A stretch of DNA of 64,000 nucleotides, from positions 2,411,001-2,475,000 of the forward strand of contig CALZFC010000016.1 in assembly GCA_945643635.1 (NCBI GenBank). Direction: 5' to 3'. The DNA comes from Allodiplogaster sudhausi (lineage: Eukaryota > Nematoda > Chromadorea > Rhabditida > Diplogasteridae). Positions 11,522 to 22,782 of this stretch are shown piece by piece. Positions within the stretch are counted from its first letter, which is position 1, and every line of letters starts with the position of its first letter. The notes below the pieces were generated by a model, which was given only the letters and a program-made list of their open reading frames with translations, was not told where the DNA came from and searched no databases. Both the position numbers and the translations under genes were made by a program.

Positions 11522-12937
11522 CAAGGGAGACAGAGAGAGAAAGAGAGAGAGATCGAGAGAGACCGAGAGAGAGACAGAGAGAGAGAGAGAGTGAGACAAA
11601 GAGAGAGAGAGAGACAAACTGGCTTCTCTCTTTGCAGAACAGAACTGAAGATGCTCTACGATGTCCGGCTGCCCGTGAAGGCCTGCAAGTACTGGATACC
11701 CATTCAGTGGATCGTCGTCCGGATTAGAGTCAGTCGGATCTTGAAAGTTGTCGAATTTAACTTCTTTTTTAAAACTATATAGTACTCAAATAAATATATA
11801 TATAAAAAATCTAATTTTTTTTTTAATAATTATTTCTTCGCCTCTGTGCACAGGAGATGCGCGCTGCGAACAAGACGGACTCTCTGATGTCCGACTACGA
11901 GACGATGGAGCTGTTCAAGGAGATCGGCAGGATGCGAGGGAAGTTGGGCGAGCTGCTCTCCTACGACTGGGTGCCAATGCCACTGGCATTCCTGCAGGTT
12001 TCACTCACTGCTTTGCATGTCGATTGCCTGCGTTCTTATCTCCTTCTCGTGGATGTGCCATGTTACCGTATACTGTTTTGTCTTTTTGCCAGATAATCAC
12101 GGCGGCTGTATACTTCCATGTGCTGCGCTCGGTTGTCTCACTCTATCCTCATGTCGCGGTATGATGCATATTATTGGGAGAGCGAGAGAGAGAGAGAGAA
12201 AGAGGATAGAGAGAGATAGAGAGGAGAGAGGAGAGAGATGGAGGAGAGAGAGGAGAGAAGATAGAGATAGGGAAAGAGAGATAGAGAGGGGAGAGAGAGA
12301 GATGGAGGAGAGAGTGGAGAGAAGATAGAGACAGGGAAAGAGATAGAGAGAGGAGATAGAAGATAGAGAACCACGTCGCAGTGCCCCATTCTCTCCATTC
12401 CCAGAGTGACGACCAGAAGTGGCTTCCGGCAATGCTTGGGATGGCCTTCGTGATTACGCTCTGCCAGCTGATTCTCTACGTCGGCTACTTGAAGTCCATC
12501 CAAGTCATCCTCAACCCGTTCGGGGACGACGACGACGACTTTGAGGTTTGGAAATTCGCAAGTGAGAATTCTGAAATGATGACTAAAACAAAATGGGTTG
12601 ACGATGAAAAGTATTCCACTGTTTATAATACATGCACGATATACGATGCCTAATAATAGAGTAATAAACCGTCAGTAACAAAGATCAGTAGAGTAATAAC
12701 TCCGTGTCTTTGCAGTGCGACCAGCTGATTGAGCACTACCGTGCGACCGTGTCTGATCTGCTGTACATGAGAGAGATCCGTCTGCCCTCCACTCCCTCTC
12801 GCGACGAGCCCTCCCCTGCCCGCCGTCTCCCCCACACCATTGCCTCTGTCTGTCTGTCCAAGGCGAGACCGTCTCTTCAGCTGGTCGGCTCTCTCGCCAA
12901 CTACAAGAAGAAGCGTCTTGTCTCAGCGCCAATATAG
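10538..12937 (+). CDS. Bestrophin-family chloride channel, 387 aa
   Basis: Exons: 10538-10699, 10810-10931, 11068-11143, 11295-11447, about 11651-11728, 11854-11997, 12093-12158, 12405-12545, 12716-12937; lengths sum to a multiple of three. Family hallmarks appear in order: MTVSYANEVATASTLTFYRL and FLRWRGSVWKL at the N-terminus, IIGFTASYCFDRW-FDIF (the pore-region helix), RRFPKMQHFVDA, YWIPIQWIVVRIR, SYDWVPMPLAFLQ, and the acidic calcium-binding signature LNPFGDDDDDFE. Bestrophins are pentameric calcium-activated anion channels of the plasma membrane. The start codon lies 2 nt after a TTGTTCCAG acceptor, consistent with a trans-spliced leader. The C-terminal tail after the channel domain is short (about 74 aa) and basic. 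Introns 2, 3, 4 and 7 hold GA or CT tracts. The border of the fifth exon is the least certain. Confidence 0.92.
10937..12372. repeat. GA/CT microsatellites in bestrophin introns
   Basis: Separate tracts at 10937-11052 (GA, with GGGA units), 11146-11293 (CT with GT interruptions), 11470-11625 (GA) and 12180-12370 (GA with GATA units). Each sits wholly in an intron. Orientation of the purine strand varies between introns of the same gene. Confidence 0.9.
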
Positions 12938-12957
12938 AACTATTTTTGTTACCAGAC

Positions 12958-12963
12958 AATAAA
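12958..12963 (+). terminator. Polyadenylation signal of bestrophin
   Basis: AATAAA 21 nt after the bestrophin stop codon, followed by a GT-rich stretch. Confidence 0.6.
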
Positions 12964-12969
12964 AGATTT

Positions 12970-13362
12970 CTTTTTGTGAGTGTGTCTCGGAGATCGGTGC
13001 ATTTGTGGGAGTCGAGAGACTTATGACTTGTACTATATCTCTTCGAATAATAAACATACATTTCAATGGAGTAAGACTTCAAAATGTTGGTAGTCAAAAG
13101 AAAAAAAGGAGAAGCTTGGTAAGACGGCAGTGAAGGAGGTGGGTCAGGGAATCGAAGATAGCGAGACTGAAGAAAAGAGAAAGAGGATCTCGGGAAGAAG
13201 GGGCCTGGTATATGAAGGCAGTCTAGTTACTCTACAGCCTAAAAACATATGTTAAATCTTATTTTTTTAACTTCTTTTTTTTAACAACGCTTGGCTTGTT
13301 TTAAAGGAGTCATGGAAGAGGACTAACCCGCGCGGACCTTAAACGCCGAGTGAAAGAGAAAA

Positions 13363-13394
<32 letters not shown>

Positions 13395-14160
13395 CAGAGG
13401 AGCGAGGGGCAGAGAGAGGGAGAGAAAGAGAATCAGTGACATAGACTGCGTGAGGGAGAGGGAGATAGATATAGTGGGAAGATAGAGGGAGAGTTAGAGA
13501 GGTAAAGAAATCTCTTGATTAAAATACTTCATATTTTAAAATGGCGTTCGTGACGCGAATCTGTTCTGGTGGTTTTAATATTGGCATAAATCATATTAAT
13601 GTGCTGTTTTTTGACAGGCAACATTTCCATATGTATAAACATAAAGTTGATCCACTCTCGCTATTTACGATTGGAAAGAGCGCACTGGATTATTTTCTTT
13701 CCTGCTCCGCGAGAAAGAGGGAAGAGAGAGAGAGAGGAGAGAGAAAGAGAGAGAGAGAAAGAAACGTCTGGCGCTGCAGATCAGCAGGAAGTTCAATAAG
13801 ATCAACATTTGTACTGAATATCCATTCAATATTCGATTCTCATTTTAAAATAAAATTGTTTATAATATGTATATAGGTGATTTCTGTCATCCATTTTATC
13901 AGTTAATTACCAAACAATTATAAGCAGATTTTCAGTTCAAAGCGTTTGGTTATCCACATTTCCCGGTCCACCATTTCATTTTGTTCTTTCCTTCCAATAT
14001 GCTTTCACTACGCCAATCCTTTCCTTCAATTCTCTAGACGCGGCTTCGCCTTTGTGATAGGCAAAGAAACATATAAATGCGAAATATTCTACATGCGCTC
14101 GTATTTATCGTACTAATGAAAGCGGGAAGAGATGCAGGGAGAGTTGAGAGGGTGCCGCAT
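12970..14160. other. Intergenic, purine-rich, no confident gene
   Basis: GA-rich tracts at about 13355-13445 and 13715-13765. Open frames here are driven by the repeats. A short frame ending ETSGAADQQEVQ near 13765-13797 has the look of a terminal exon but nothing upstream supports it. Confidence 0.5.
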
Positions 14161-14164
14161 CCAC

Positions 14165-14644
14165 CTAGTTCGGGCCGAGGTAGCACGACTGGTCGAGGCG
14201 GGGCTTCGTCACCGGCAGATCTGGAAAGAGAAAGGGGTTTATGAGCAGGCCGGGGGAAGGAGGGAAGGGAGGTAGGCAAAATCAGATAGTAAATATAGTT
14301 GATGAAACTAAAATCCTGAGACAGAACAGTTATAACAGAGAGGTGAGAAAGGGCATTGACTATGATAGAACAGATGGAGAGAACGAAGGAAGAGGCGAAA
14401 TCGTAAGAGCGAAATGAGACGGGTGAGGGGGGGGGAGGGGCACAAGAAAACGAACTCTGGTTCTGCCCGTAGCTCTGCTGCCCGTAACCCTGCTGCAGCC
14501 CGTAGGCCGGAGCAGGCTGCGAGGCTGCGAGGCTGCGGGGGCGGCGTCCCAGGCGTATCCCTCGGAGACGTAGTTCTTGCCGCCGGTTCCGTAGTTTCCG
14601 GCGCCAGAGGCAGCGGGGGCGGCGAAGTAGGCGGACTTGTCCAT
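14165..14644 (-). pseudogene. Gly/Tyr/Gln-rich small gene, copy 2 (frameshift)
   Basis: Start at 14644. The first 33 codons match the consensus of the family. An 8-nt tandem duplication (CGCAGCCT) in the Ala/Ser/Gln/Pro stretch shifts the frame, so the Tyr-Gly-Gln repeat is read out of frame from there. The downstream bases still encode YGQQSYGQNQSSFS in the old frame, and the last exon (14165-14220; LPVTKPRLDQSCYLGPN) is preserved. The TATA box is intact. The most economical reading is a recent pseudogene. Confidence 0.6.
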
Positions 14645-14720
14645 TGGAGAGGCAGAGAGGGGGCGACCGACCAGAAGGGTTAGAGGAGCAAACAATGATG
14701 GAAATGCTTTCCGATCAGCC

Positions 14721-14728
14721 CTTTTATA
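14721..14728 (-). promoter_or_regulatory. TATA box of copy 2
   Basis: TATAAAAG followed by GGCTGATCGG on the minus strand, 77 nt before the start codon. Confidence 0.7.
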
Positions 14729-14759
14729 TCTTTTTTTATATATCAAAACTTTAATATCT

Positions 14760-15700
14760 GCTCTCTTCAGGACATATTTTTTGCACTGACAGAAGCGTGG
14801 TTATTGATCCAAAGATGCTTGTACATAGCCATATAATTAAGATGCCCTATTCTACACTTGTACTTAAAAAATAATTTGATATATTTAGTTCGAAATAAAG
14901 ATGTGAATTCGAAGCTATGGTAATTTCCTTTAATTTCGATTCACAGTACAGTTGGTACTGAGTTCCCGTGGTGTATTTATAAGTCATCCCCCACAGTAAC
15001 TTTTTGCTAAGTTGCGTGTTATACATCTAAGGTGGTGTCACATTGAGCTGATGAGCTACATATCATACACCGGGTCTTAATGACCCCGGGGGCTGAGATA
15101 CAGATCACTCACACGTCCGACTTTTCGTGCCCACCAAACTCACTCACTTCGTTGAAAAACACATGTCCAACCTCATACTATCGCCATCTACGGCATCCTG
15201 GGGATAAATTTGCATAGCACGAATTTGAATACATTTGAATAACGGATTTTCTCAAAGTCTAGTAAAGGATGGGTGGTCAGAAGGCTCATTAAAAGAGCAG
15301 GCATGGAAACGGCCGGTTGCAAGCGGGTACATTTTCTTGTTGTGAGTTCGATTCTCTTTCGAAACACTTAAAAACATTTTTTTCAGTTTTATTCCAAAAA
15401 TAAATCGAATTTACGTATAAAATTGGGTGTTCGAGAGAAGCATAGCAGGAGGGGCGTTTTAGAGGATACTTCAAAATAACACCGTAGAAACATGATTTAA
15501 GGTTAAAAGAAACACAATAACACGGCTTGCAAAGGCAAAATGCCAAGAAACTGTAATAAGCCAGTAAAAAAAAGCTATGAACGTATAACAATTGACAGAA
15601 AAGAAGTAAGAGGGTTAATATTCCGGATAAGAGACGACAAACTTTGGGCCAAACAAATTTAAAGAAGGAAAGGATTTTTCTTTAAATTATTCCTTCCATT
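14760..15700. other. Intergenic, nothing recognised
   Basis: AT-rich, with no splice-bounded coding exon that I can support. A minus-strand open frame at 15289-15591 has hydrophobic runs but no gene context. Confidence 0.5.
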
Positions 15701-15716
15701 CGCCTTTCATTTATGA

Positions 15717-16000
15717 TTAGCACAAACCGCGTCTTTCAACGTGAACAGTGGAGCCGTTCTGGATGTTGATTTCAGAAAGGCTCCAGTCGTCTAGCAGTTT
15801 CTCTGAAACGTCGATTTCCTCACTTATACGGTAATTCTTTTTTTCTGCAGCAGGCCATAACCAATGGCATTTGGAAGCCGAAAAATGTACTAACGTCCAC
15901 CGAAGGTCACACAACCGTTACTCGATGGAATGGTAGTTCTCTGCTTAATCGCAATCTTCAAAGACTTCACCAGATCGGTTGTCTTAACCTTAAAATTTCA
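15717..16000 (-). pseudogene. Ubiquitin-like domain gene or remnant
   Basis: Two minus-strand pieces fit the two halves of a ubiquitin fold. About 16000-15900 reads VKTTDLVKSLKIAIKQRTTI then FGG, matching beta1-beta2, the helix and the 'F.G' turn. After a putative intron (acceptor CTGCTGCAG), about 15840-15717 reads EKLLDDWSLSEINIQNGSTV then HVERRGLC and stop, matching the 'L.DYNIq.GSTvHv' C-terminal strand of ubiquitin-like domains. There is no Gly-Gly end, so conjugation in the manner of ubiquitin is not expected. No start codon was found. It could be the C-terminal domain of a larger gene, or a decayed copy. Confidence 0.45.
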
Positions 16001-16536
16001 AACTTTGTAAGAATCCTTTTTAACGGTGACATAAGATAGTGAGTGAACAGCTTAGAGATTCTACAAGATGGGTAAGGGAACAGTGAAATATTGGACCCTG
16101 AAACCAAAGTGGGACTGGCTTATGTCTAAATGTTCAAAAAACATGGTGTGTCACCGGATGCATCAACTTATTTAAACAACTAACACATCTCTCGTCAAAG
16201 CGAACATCCCACATTACTTTGATATATGAGAAAGGTAGATCAGATTCGGCGTACAGGCTTCTTCCATTTTAAATATTCTCTTATCTTCTAAATTTAAGAG
16301 CAAACTCGTCTTTTTCCTACATGGTGGAGTAGGAACTTGGGAGGCCCAAAAATAAGGTGGATTTGTTGACTCGACAGTTTCCCACGTTTCGGTTACTTGA
16401 AGTCTGACTACCGTAAGGGGAAGTACTAACAGAGGGATGTGTTCTATTGCGGGGATGATCGATAAATGAGGACTGTGAGAGCGTCAATAAATGAGGATAT
16501 TCAAAAGATCGGATCCCATGCGGAAATCTTTTATAA

Positions 16537-17768
16537 TTATTCACTCGCCTGGACAGTCGTCGTTCCTCCGTGAAATTGCTTGACGAAAATCTGCATGGAA
16601 TCCTTGTAAAAGAGAGAGATGGCCTTATCCAGCTGGCGGCTCATCGTAGTTCCGTTCGCATTTTCGAAAGCCTTCTTCGACGACCAATCCATGAGGAAAG
16701 CTGGCTGAAAAATCAGTTGCTTGTCATATTAAATCAACATCACTGCGACCAGGGATGGCCAAACGGCCCGGCCCGTTGAAAAATTGGCGGGCCCGGGCCT
16801 ACATATTTAAGGTAGGGCCCGGCCCGGCCCGGCCCGCTTGCCCTTGAGGCCCGGCCCGCATTTAGAAAAATGGGCCCGAGCTGGGCCCGGGCCTCACCAG
16901 GAAGCTATCAGACCACTAAAAACAGCCGCGCTGCCTTGTTTTACTGTGATTTTTTTCTTTTTGATATCCAAATTGTTGTCTTACAACAATGAATTTAGAA
17001 TGGAAGACCTAAAGGCAGAGTGTAATTGAACTATTCTACAGTTCTCCGACGTGGCAACCACCGACGAACTTGTATTTTAGACATGCAATATTTATTTATA
17101 TGCAAATTTAAGTTAATAAACATATAATATGTTAAAAATATCACCCCAAAATGAAAGAGAATATGCTATTATGTTTTCTCTATCACATGAAAGTGGGCCC
17201 GGGCCCGGCCCGGCCCGCGGGGATTGTGGGCCCGGCCCGCTAGGAATTGTACGGGCCAGGGCCCGGCCCGCCTTAATATTTTTATCCTCGGCCCGGCCCG
17301 CAAGGAAGGCGGGCCGGCCCGGGCCTTGTTTTGGCCATCCCTGGTCACGAACCGCTCGATGTTTGAAGACTTCCTTGTCGAGCTGCAGCTGCAGGAGAGC
17401 CAGAAGAGTCTGCTCGCCTTCGCTCTAAAACAGCATAAAATGCCAGTTCCGATACGTAGCACAAACCCCTTTTCTTGGGCCTTAATGAAGAATGAAGGTT
17501 TTGAACAATAATATTTTAGCAAGAAAAAACTATTTTTGTTCTCTTATTAAGGTTGCCCAGTTCATCACTTAGGCAAAATAGCACTTTAGTAAGTATTCAA
17601 ACAAGTATTTTTCAAAAACAGGTATACGAAACCTTGCTAATCGGCCGCTTCGACCACTGCTTTACAATTGCTCCCTCAAAGAGATCGATGGCAAAAGGAG
17701 ACTCGATGGTATAGGAAAGGGCGAGGCGAGGAAGGACAAGCGAGGAGCATTCAGAACAACCTGACATC

Positions 17769-17809
<41 letters not shown>

Positions 17810-20205
17810 CTAGCTAAAAGTTTTGATTCAAGCGCAGAGATGGAACTACTTTTTCATGCAATAGTGGCATAATTTTAACTCCCAGATCCTAATAAGTATG
17901 TCTCATAAATTTCAAATAATCTCGATTCAGTGACTGACAGTCAGCCTTCTTGTGTGGCGGATAAATAGAGGAAGTCCTCGAAGATATCCGGGTCCACGTC
18001 CGCTCAGTCGGATACGCCGCTCCCTCCCGCCAAACTTCTCGACTTCCGTTCGAAGCGCACCCGAGTACAGCGACAGATGCTGTAATAGAAAAGCAGATGT
18101 TTCTCTGTCAAAATATTATTATTTTGTAAACAATAGTACTGTAAGAAAAAGAGGTTAACGGAAAAATGAAGCTGATTGTTGGCAAAAAAACATTTGCTAA
18201 CCGACGAGCTGAGTGAATAAGTTCGCTGCGCTCTCCCATCCTTTCCTTCAACGATGACTACGCAAGCATCGGGCTGGCCGGACTGGTCGAAGTGCTCCCA
18301 GTTCCATCGTTCATGGTGGGAGAAGTGACGAAGGTCCAGAGGGCTCGCCAGAGTTGACATCGCATTGGCGTGAGGTGCAACGAATCGAGATGGGTTAAAA
18401 TTTTAAGAATAAATTTTGGTACTATTGTACTATTCCCACCCCACAGGTAGAAATTTTTTTACCTCAAATTCATCCTAAGGGGGTTTTCGCAACGGGGAAT
18501 ACGAATATTATATCTATTTCTTATCATTATGTCATTTTCACGGTAATTTTGATACGTTTAGGGGCGTAGAATGCATGTTTTGCACCTCCCAAAGTACTCG
18601 CACGTGCTTTGTGACGGTGATTATGTGAAGCCTGAGGATGGAATGAATATGATATTCGTATTCCCCGTGCCGAAAAACCCCCTGTGCTGAATTTCAGCGA
18701 AGAAAATTTTTCGAAAAATTTTCTTCAACCTCTGGGGTGGGAATAGTACAGTAGTACCTACAAAAAATTTGTGGAAACCTTCACATAGTCATTTTACCAA
18801 ATAAATCCTATGAAAGAGCCGCTAAACTGTTTAAAAGAGGAAAGACAGCCAGAACTAAGGTCTAAAAAAATAACCTTTGATGTCACCCAATGACATTGCA
18901 GACATCGCGGCATCCGTAGACGATCGAAATATCTAGAAAAAGATACGGTTTAAGAATAAGAAAAGAAGAAGAAAGAGAAAAAAGGTCCAGTGCAAAACAA
19001 TCCTAATTTAGAAATGCAGTCTTACTTTGCTCTTCTTAGGATCACCAAGTTGCTCTGATACCTATTTTTGAATACTTGGGGGAAAAACTGCTTCTTGATT
19101 TGCAAATATTTTTTTCTGACAATGAGCAAGCGAGAATGTGAAAATATATATTCTCAACAAATATATCAATGAACAAATATATAAATATATGAATAAATAA
19201 GTAAATAAACAAGCAAATAAACAAAATAAATAAAGCTTTACCTTGGCAACGAGATTGACGGTGAACTGCCCGAGAGCGGCTGCCGCGTACCAGAGATGCT
19301 GCCTGCCGAGAGAGCGAACGAGTGCAGCCTTGCCAGGAGATTCAGGCGGCGCAGCGTCTTCGAAGGCAGCCACGCAGCGGCGCGTTTCCGCCAGCCACGA
19401 GGCCATCTTCAATTACTTCTTTTTAATTACTACCATTAATTAAGACATATTGATATACGTCTGCTTTGGGGCTAAGGATTAATTAATTTATACGATTACT
19501 ACTACAAAAACAAAAGGATACAGCATAAGTTTTTGAATCAGAAGTATAAGAAACAATCTGAATTTAGAACAGAATTATTTTTTAGTGAAAAAATAGAAAG
19601 GGCGGGTAACAGAAGGACTTGGCAAGAGATATAGCGCCAAATTCGGAAAGCCATTACAACCATTGTTTAGAATGGGGCACCCAAAACCCCGAGGAAGGAT
19701 GACTAAGAATAAGGAGACACTGTAGATTAATGTTAAATATGGCTAATATCTACGATTTATTTCGCTTACGCTCGAACGTTTTTATAAAACAGGATGGATG
19801 ACTTAAAATTTGTCACTATAGGCAGCCGGCTTTTAACATAAACTTCTGACCTGCTTCTGCTCCTCTGGCATAGAGCCGACCTTGTCGAGGAGATTGAGAG
19901 CAGGAGTGAGGAGGCGTTTCTCTTGGTCGGGTACGCCGTCGGATAGGAGAAGACGATTTGCCTTGAGATTAAAAAAGGCTTTATTCTTCAAGTGAGCGGG
20001 ATACGTGAGAATTTTAAAATTGATCATTGCTGAAGTGTGAAATTCAAAGAGAAGAATACCAAAATATAGGGGAGTCAGAATAAAGAAGAAAGGAAAAGGA
20101 AGAAATCAAACTGCTGAAAATGTTCCAGTGATTGGAGACTATTGAACTGACAACGGCGGCATGTGCTGCGATGCGATCCAGCGAGTGGCGAAGTTCTTCA
20201 TCCAT
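16537..20205 (-). CDS. Unrecognised multi-exon gene, possibly broken
   Basis: Start at 20205 (MDEELRHSLDRIAAHAAVVS). Further coding exons: about 19958-19848 (NRLLLSDGVPDQEKRLLTPA), 19406-19243 (ASWLAETRRCVAAFEDAAPP), about 18936-18881, 18380-18208 (WNWEHFDQSGQPDACVVIVE), about 18080-17950 (ending VDPDIFEDFLYLSATQE), about 17710-17630 (FAIDLFEGAIVKQWSKRP), 17428-17352 (EGEQTLLALLQLQLDKEVFK), and 16708-16537 (DWSSKKAFENANG ... HGGTTTVQASE, stop). Exons are GC-richer than introns and borders look good. I do not recognise the family; helices dominate and no membrane segment is seen. In the 18080-17950 exon an in-frame TGA interrupts an otherwise sensible frame (before ADVDPDIFED), suggesting a nonsense mutation or a missed splice. 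Two foldback elements and an AT tract lie in introns. Confidence 0.55.
16750..17343. mobile_element. Foldback element with GGCCCG tandem repeats (hAT-like ends)
   Basis: Perfect terminal inverted repeats CAGGGATGGCC / GGCCATCCCTG, a start typical of hAT-superfamily non-autonomous elements. Just inside each end lie arrays of GGCCCG/CGGGCC on an AT-rich core, so the whole can fold back. It sits in a small intron of the minus-strand gene, just beyond exon 17428-17352. No clear 8-bp target duplication: the next bases (GAC/GTC) extend the inverted repeat instead. Confidence 0.75.
17771..17806. repeat. (AT)n microsatellite
   Basis: TA dinucleotide run in an intron of the unrecognised gene. Confidence 0.95.
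18418..18758. mobile_element. Palindromic MITE, about 340 bp
   Basis: Ends are inverted repeats: GGTACTATTGTACTATTCCC against GGGAATAGTACAGTAGTACC, and internal blocks pair too (GGGGTTTTCGCAACGGGGAA against TTCCCCGTGCCGAAAAACCC). No coding capacity. It lies in an intron of the minus-strand gene. Superfamily not determined; target duplication unclear. Confidence 0.75.
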
Positions 20206-20289
20206 TCTCACAAGGCAAGGGAAAGCGTTCGAGTTCTTAAACAATTCAAGCAATTATTAGCACTGTCCATTCTCCCACACGCCTCAAAA

Positions 20290-20775
20290 CAAGCAAAACT
20301 TACTGGCAATTAGTGCATTCAAAAATAACATGAATCGAAAATCAAAGGTATAAGTCAACTCTAACAATAAGAACGCTTTAACCGGGAAATTGATAAAACA
20401 ACACGGGTTTAATCTTGCGAATACTTTTCTTTCAAATTCACCAGGCTGAACGCAAACGATTTAACAACACTATAATTCGATAAACGCACCGCTCCTCATT
20501 AAGACACTATCTACTTCGCTTATAACATATTTAAATACATTTTTTTTGTTTAAGTCTAATACAAAATACAAAAAACCAATAGATCTTCTTAGACTACCTC
20601 GGACCAAATTGTTCTAATAAATTAGCATCAATAATTGCTATTGCTCCTACTTAATTATCTTTCTCCATCGGCCCAACTTTTCTTGGGCCCGGACCCGGAA
20701 ATTTGGGGTAGCCGATCACTTTGCATCTCTGCTGTCAAGTTAGAGAAGATGAGAAAGAAGTGAGAGAGAGTGAGT

Positions 20776-20825
<50 letters not shown>

Positions 20826-20940
20826 AGGAGAGAGATAGAGATAGACAGACGCCGTGGCCGATAGATCGGCTGAACAACACGTGGTCTGAATGTCTTATTC
20901 TCAGTTGTTTTGTGAGGTCGGATCAACGCTATAGACTTTA
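20290..20940. other. Intergenic with GA tract
   Basis: AT-rich; a GA microsatellite at 20760-20825. A short GGGCCCGGACCCGG stretch at 20684-20699 may be a relic of the GGCCCG foldback family. No gene seen. Confidence 0.5.
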
Positions 20941-21027
20941 TTCTTACATGCCGTCATGTGAAGCGGGAGGGGGAGGAAGGGATGAGGGAGAGGGATTCAT
21001 GGAGTGTTGAGAGTGTGCAGCATCCGC

Positions 21028-21409
21028 CTAGTTCGGGCCGAGGTAGCACGACTGGTCGAGACGGGGCTTCGTCACCGGCAGATCTGGAGGAAGAAAGTGA
21101 TTTAGAGGGGTCGGTGAAGGAGGGAAGGGAGGTAGGCAAAATCAGCTAGTAAAAAAATGTATTGAAGCCAAAATCCTCAGACTGGGGAAATTGTAGAGAG
21201 TTAATGGAGGGGGCAAAGGAGAACGAACTCTGGTTCTGCCCGTAGCTCTGCTGCCCGTAACTCTGCTGCTGCCCGTAGGCCGGAGCAGGCTGCGAGGCTG
21301 CGGGGGCGGCGTCCCATGCGTATCCCTCTGAGACGTAGTTCTTGCCGCCGGTTCCGTAGTTTCCGGCGCCAGAGGCAGCGGGGGCGGCGAAGTAGGCGGA
21401 CTTGTCCAT
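21028..21409 (-). CDS. Gly/Tyr/Gln-rich small gene, copy 3
   Basis: Start at 21409; open frame MDKSAYFAAPAASGAGNYGT, GGKNYVSEGYAWDAAPAASQ, PAPAYGQQQSYGQQSYGQNQ, SSFSFAP. The last exon, 21028-21083, reads LPVTKPRLDQSCYLGPN and stop in the frame conserved in all four copies. The donor used in the other copies (TCTT|GTGCCC) is TTTGCCC here, so splicing to the last exon is doubtful; read-through gives a different tail. About 70-80 aa, no signal peptide or membrane segment. The N-terminal third is almost invariant and the middle is a YGQQ-type low-complexity repeat. Function unknown. Confidence 0.6.
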
Positions 21410-21484
21410 TGGAGAGGCAGAAAGGAGTCGACCTACCAGCGGGGTTAGAGGAGCAAGCAATGATGGAAATGTATCCGATCAGCC

Positions 21485-21492
21485 CTTTTATG
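21485..21492 (-). promoter_or_regulatory. TATA-like box of copy 3
   Basis: CATAAAAG followed by GGCTGATCGG on the minus strand, 76 nt before the start; the first base differs from the TATAAAAG of copies 1 and 2. Confidence 0.6.
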
Positions 21493-22137
21493 TCTTTTTT
21501 TGTATCAAAATTTTCATATCTCTCACTCCTTAGTTTCGATACTTGTACATACAAAAGCTAATTTTTAAAGATCAAAGATTCATTAAGAAAACGAAGGCAA
21601 TAATTAACTTTAATCAGTTAACTGACCTTTGAAAGGTGAAATACTGTTATTCTTAATTGTAAAATGAATTTATCAAAAGTGTTCAAGAAGATTTACATAG
21701 ACCTCACCTTGATTTAGAGAAATTTATGTTTCCCCTCGATTATACATATAATTTAGCGTTCAAATTTGAAGAAATTGCTGACGTGGTTTCGTTTTCCATT
21801 GTTTTTGCCAAAAAGACGTCATTGAAGTTGTTGACTTCGCGAAATTGATGTAACATTTATGTACAAAAATGCTTTAAGCATTCATATTGTAAGAACATTG
21901 CGCACCTTTATTCTCATCATTCGCACTTTTCCTTTCTTTTCGATACATACATAAAGTATGTATGTATGCATGAACATACTTTCTCTCTATTTATTAGTCA
22001 TATAAACATTTGAGAAGATACTGCGAGGAAGAGAGCGAGAAGAAGGGAAGGCAGCGAGAAGAATGCAAATGCGGAACCGCCGCACGTCTCTGCCATGTCG
22101 TGCAGGCACGTCACTTCCAATTCACCCACTCGACACA

Positions 22138-22143
22138 AGAGAA

Positions 22144-22176
<33 letters not shown>

Positions 22177-22510
22177 TGGGAGAGAGAGAGTCAGAGAATG
22201 AGAGAGAAAGAGTGATAGAGACATAGAACGAGAGACGGAGCATAAAAGTGAGAAGAGAGACGGAGAATAGTAATACATATGTACATAGATATGGTCATTC
22301 CCTGCTCTGCTCGACAATAACAAAAAGGAAAGACTATTATATCAGCAGAATTTGTTAACTGGTTTAAGCCATTCCCTTACTTCGTTCTACCCTTTTTCCT
22401 TTCTGTCTTTCCTCTCTCTCTCTCTTCTAGATCGCTTTTTCTCTCCTTCCTCTCTCTCTCTCTCCGCTTTCTCTCTCTCTATCTGTCGTCTCTTTCTCTC
22501 TTTTCTTCTA
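22138..22510. repeat. GA and CT microsatellites
   Basis: GA-rich 22138-22262, then CT-rich 22405-22505. Intergenic. Confidence 0.9.
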
Positions 22511-22782
22511 ACAATGCTTTCCATGAACACATACATACTTCTGATTACCAAGGCGGAATTCAAGAGAATACAAAACATTAAATATTGTACGAAAATGCTT
22601 TAAAGAACCTATTTATTATATGGTTGATTAAGTGAAAGATTAGTTAAAAATATAAAAATCATGTCAAAAAAGTAGACTGATAAAAGACTATTCATCTACT
22701 TATCGCTCACTAGTTTTTTTTTTAAATTAAAAATAGCATTTTCGAATTCCCCATTATCGCCTTCATCATTTCCCTTCTCCTT

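Larger units (their letters stand above)
20940..22135. repeat. Segmental duplication, unit 1
   Basis: About 1.2 kb matching 32530-33770 in the same orientation: it starts near CTTATTCTTACATGCCGTC, contains Gly/Tyr/Gln copy 3 and its promoter, then a far-upstream block (AAAGATCAAAGA, GGAAGAGAGCGAGAAGAAGG, GCACGTCTCTGCCATGTC) and ends at the ACTCGAC before a GA tract. Confidence 0.75.

Noticed and set aside
11127..12503. Long Arg/Glu-rich and Leu/Ser-rich open frames on both strands
   Set aside because: They are translations of GA/CT microsatellites inside bestrophin introns; the same pattern recurs at every such tract in the window.
16838..17522. Gly/Pro/Ala/Arg-rich open frames
   Set aside because: They arise from the GGCCCG arrays of the foldback element.
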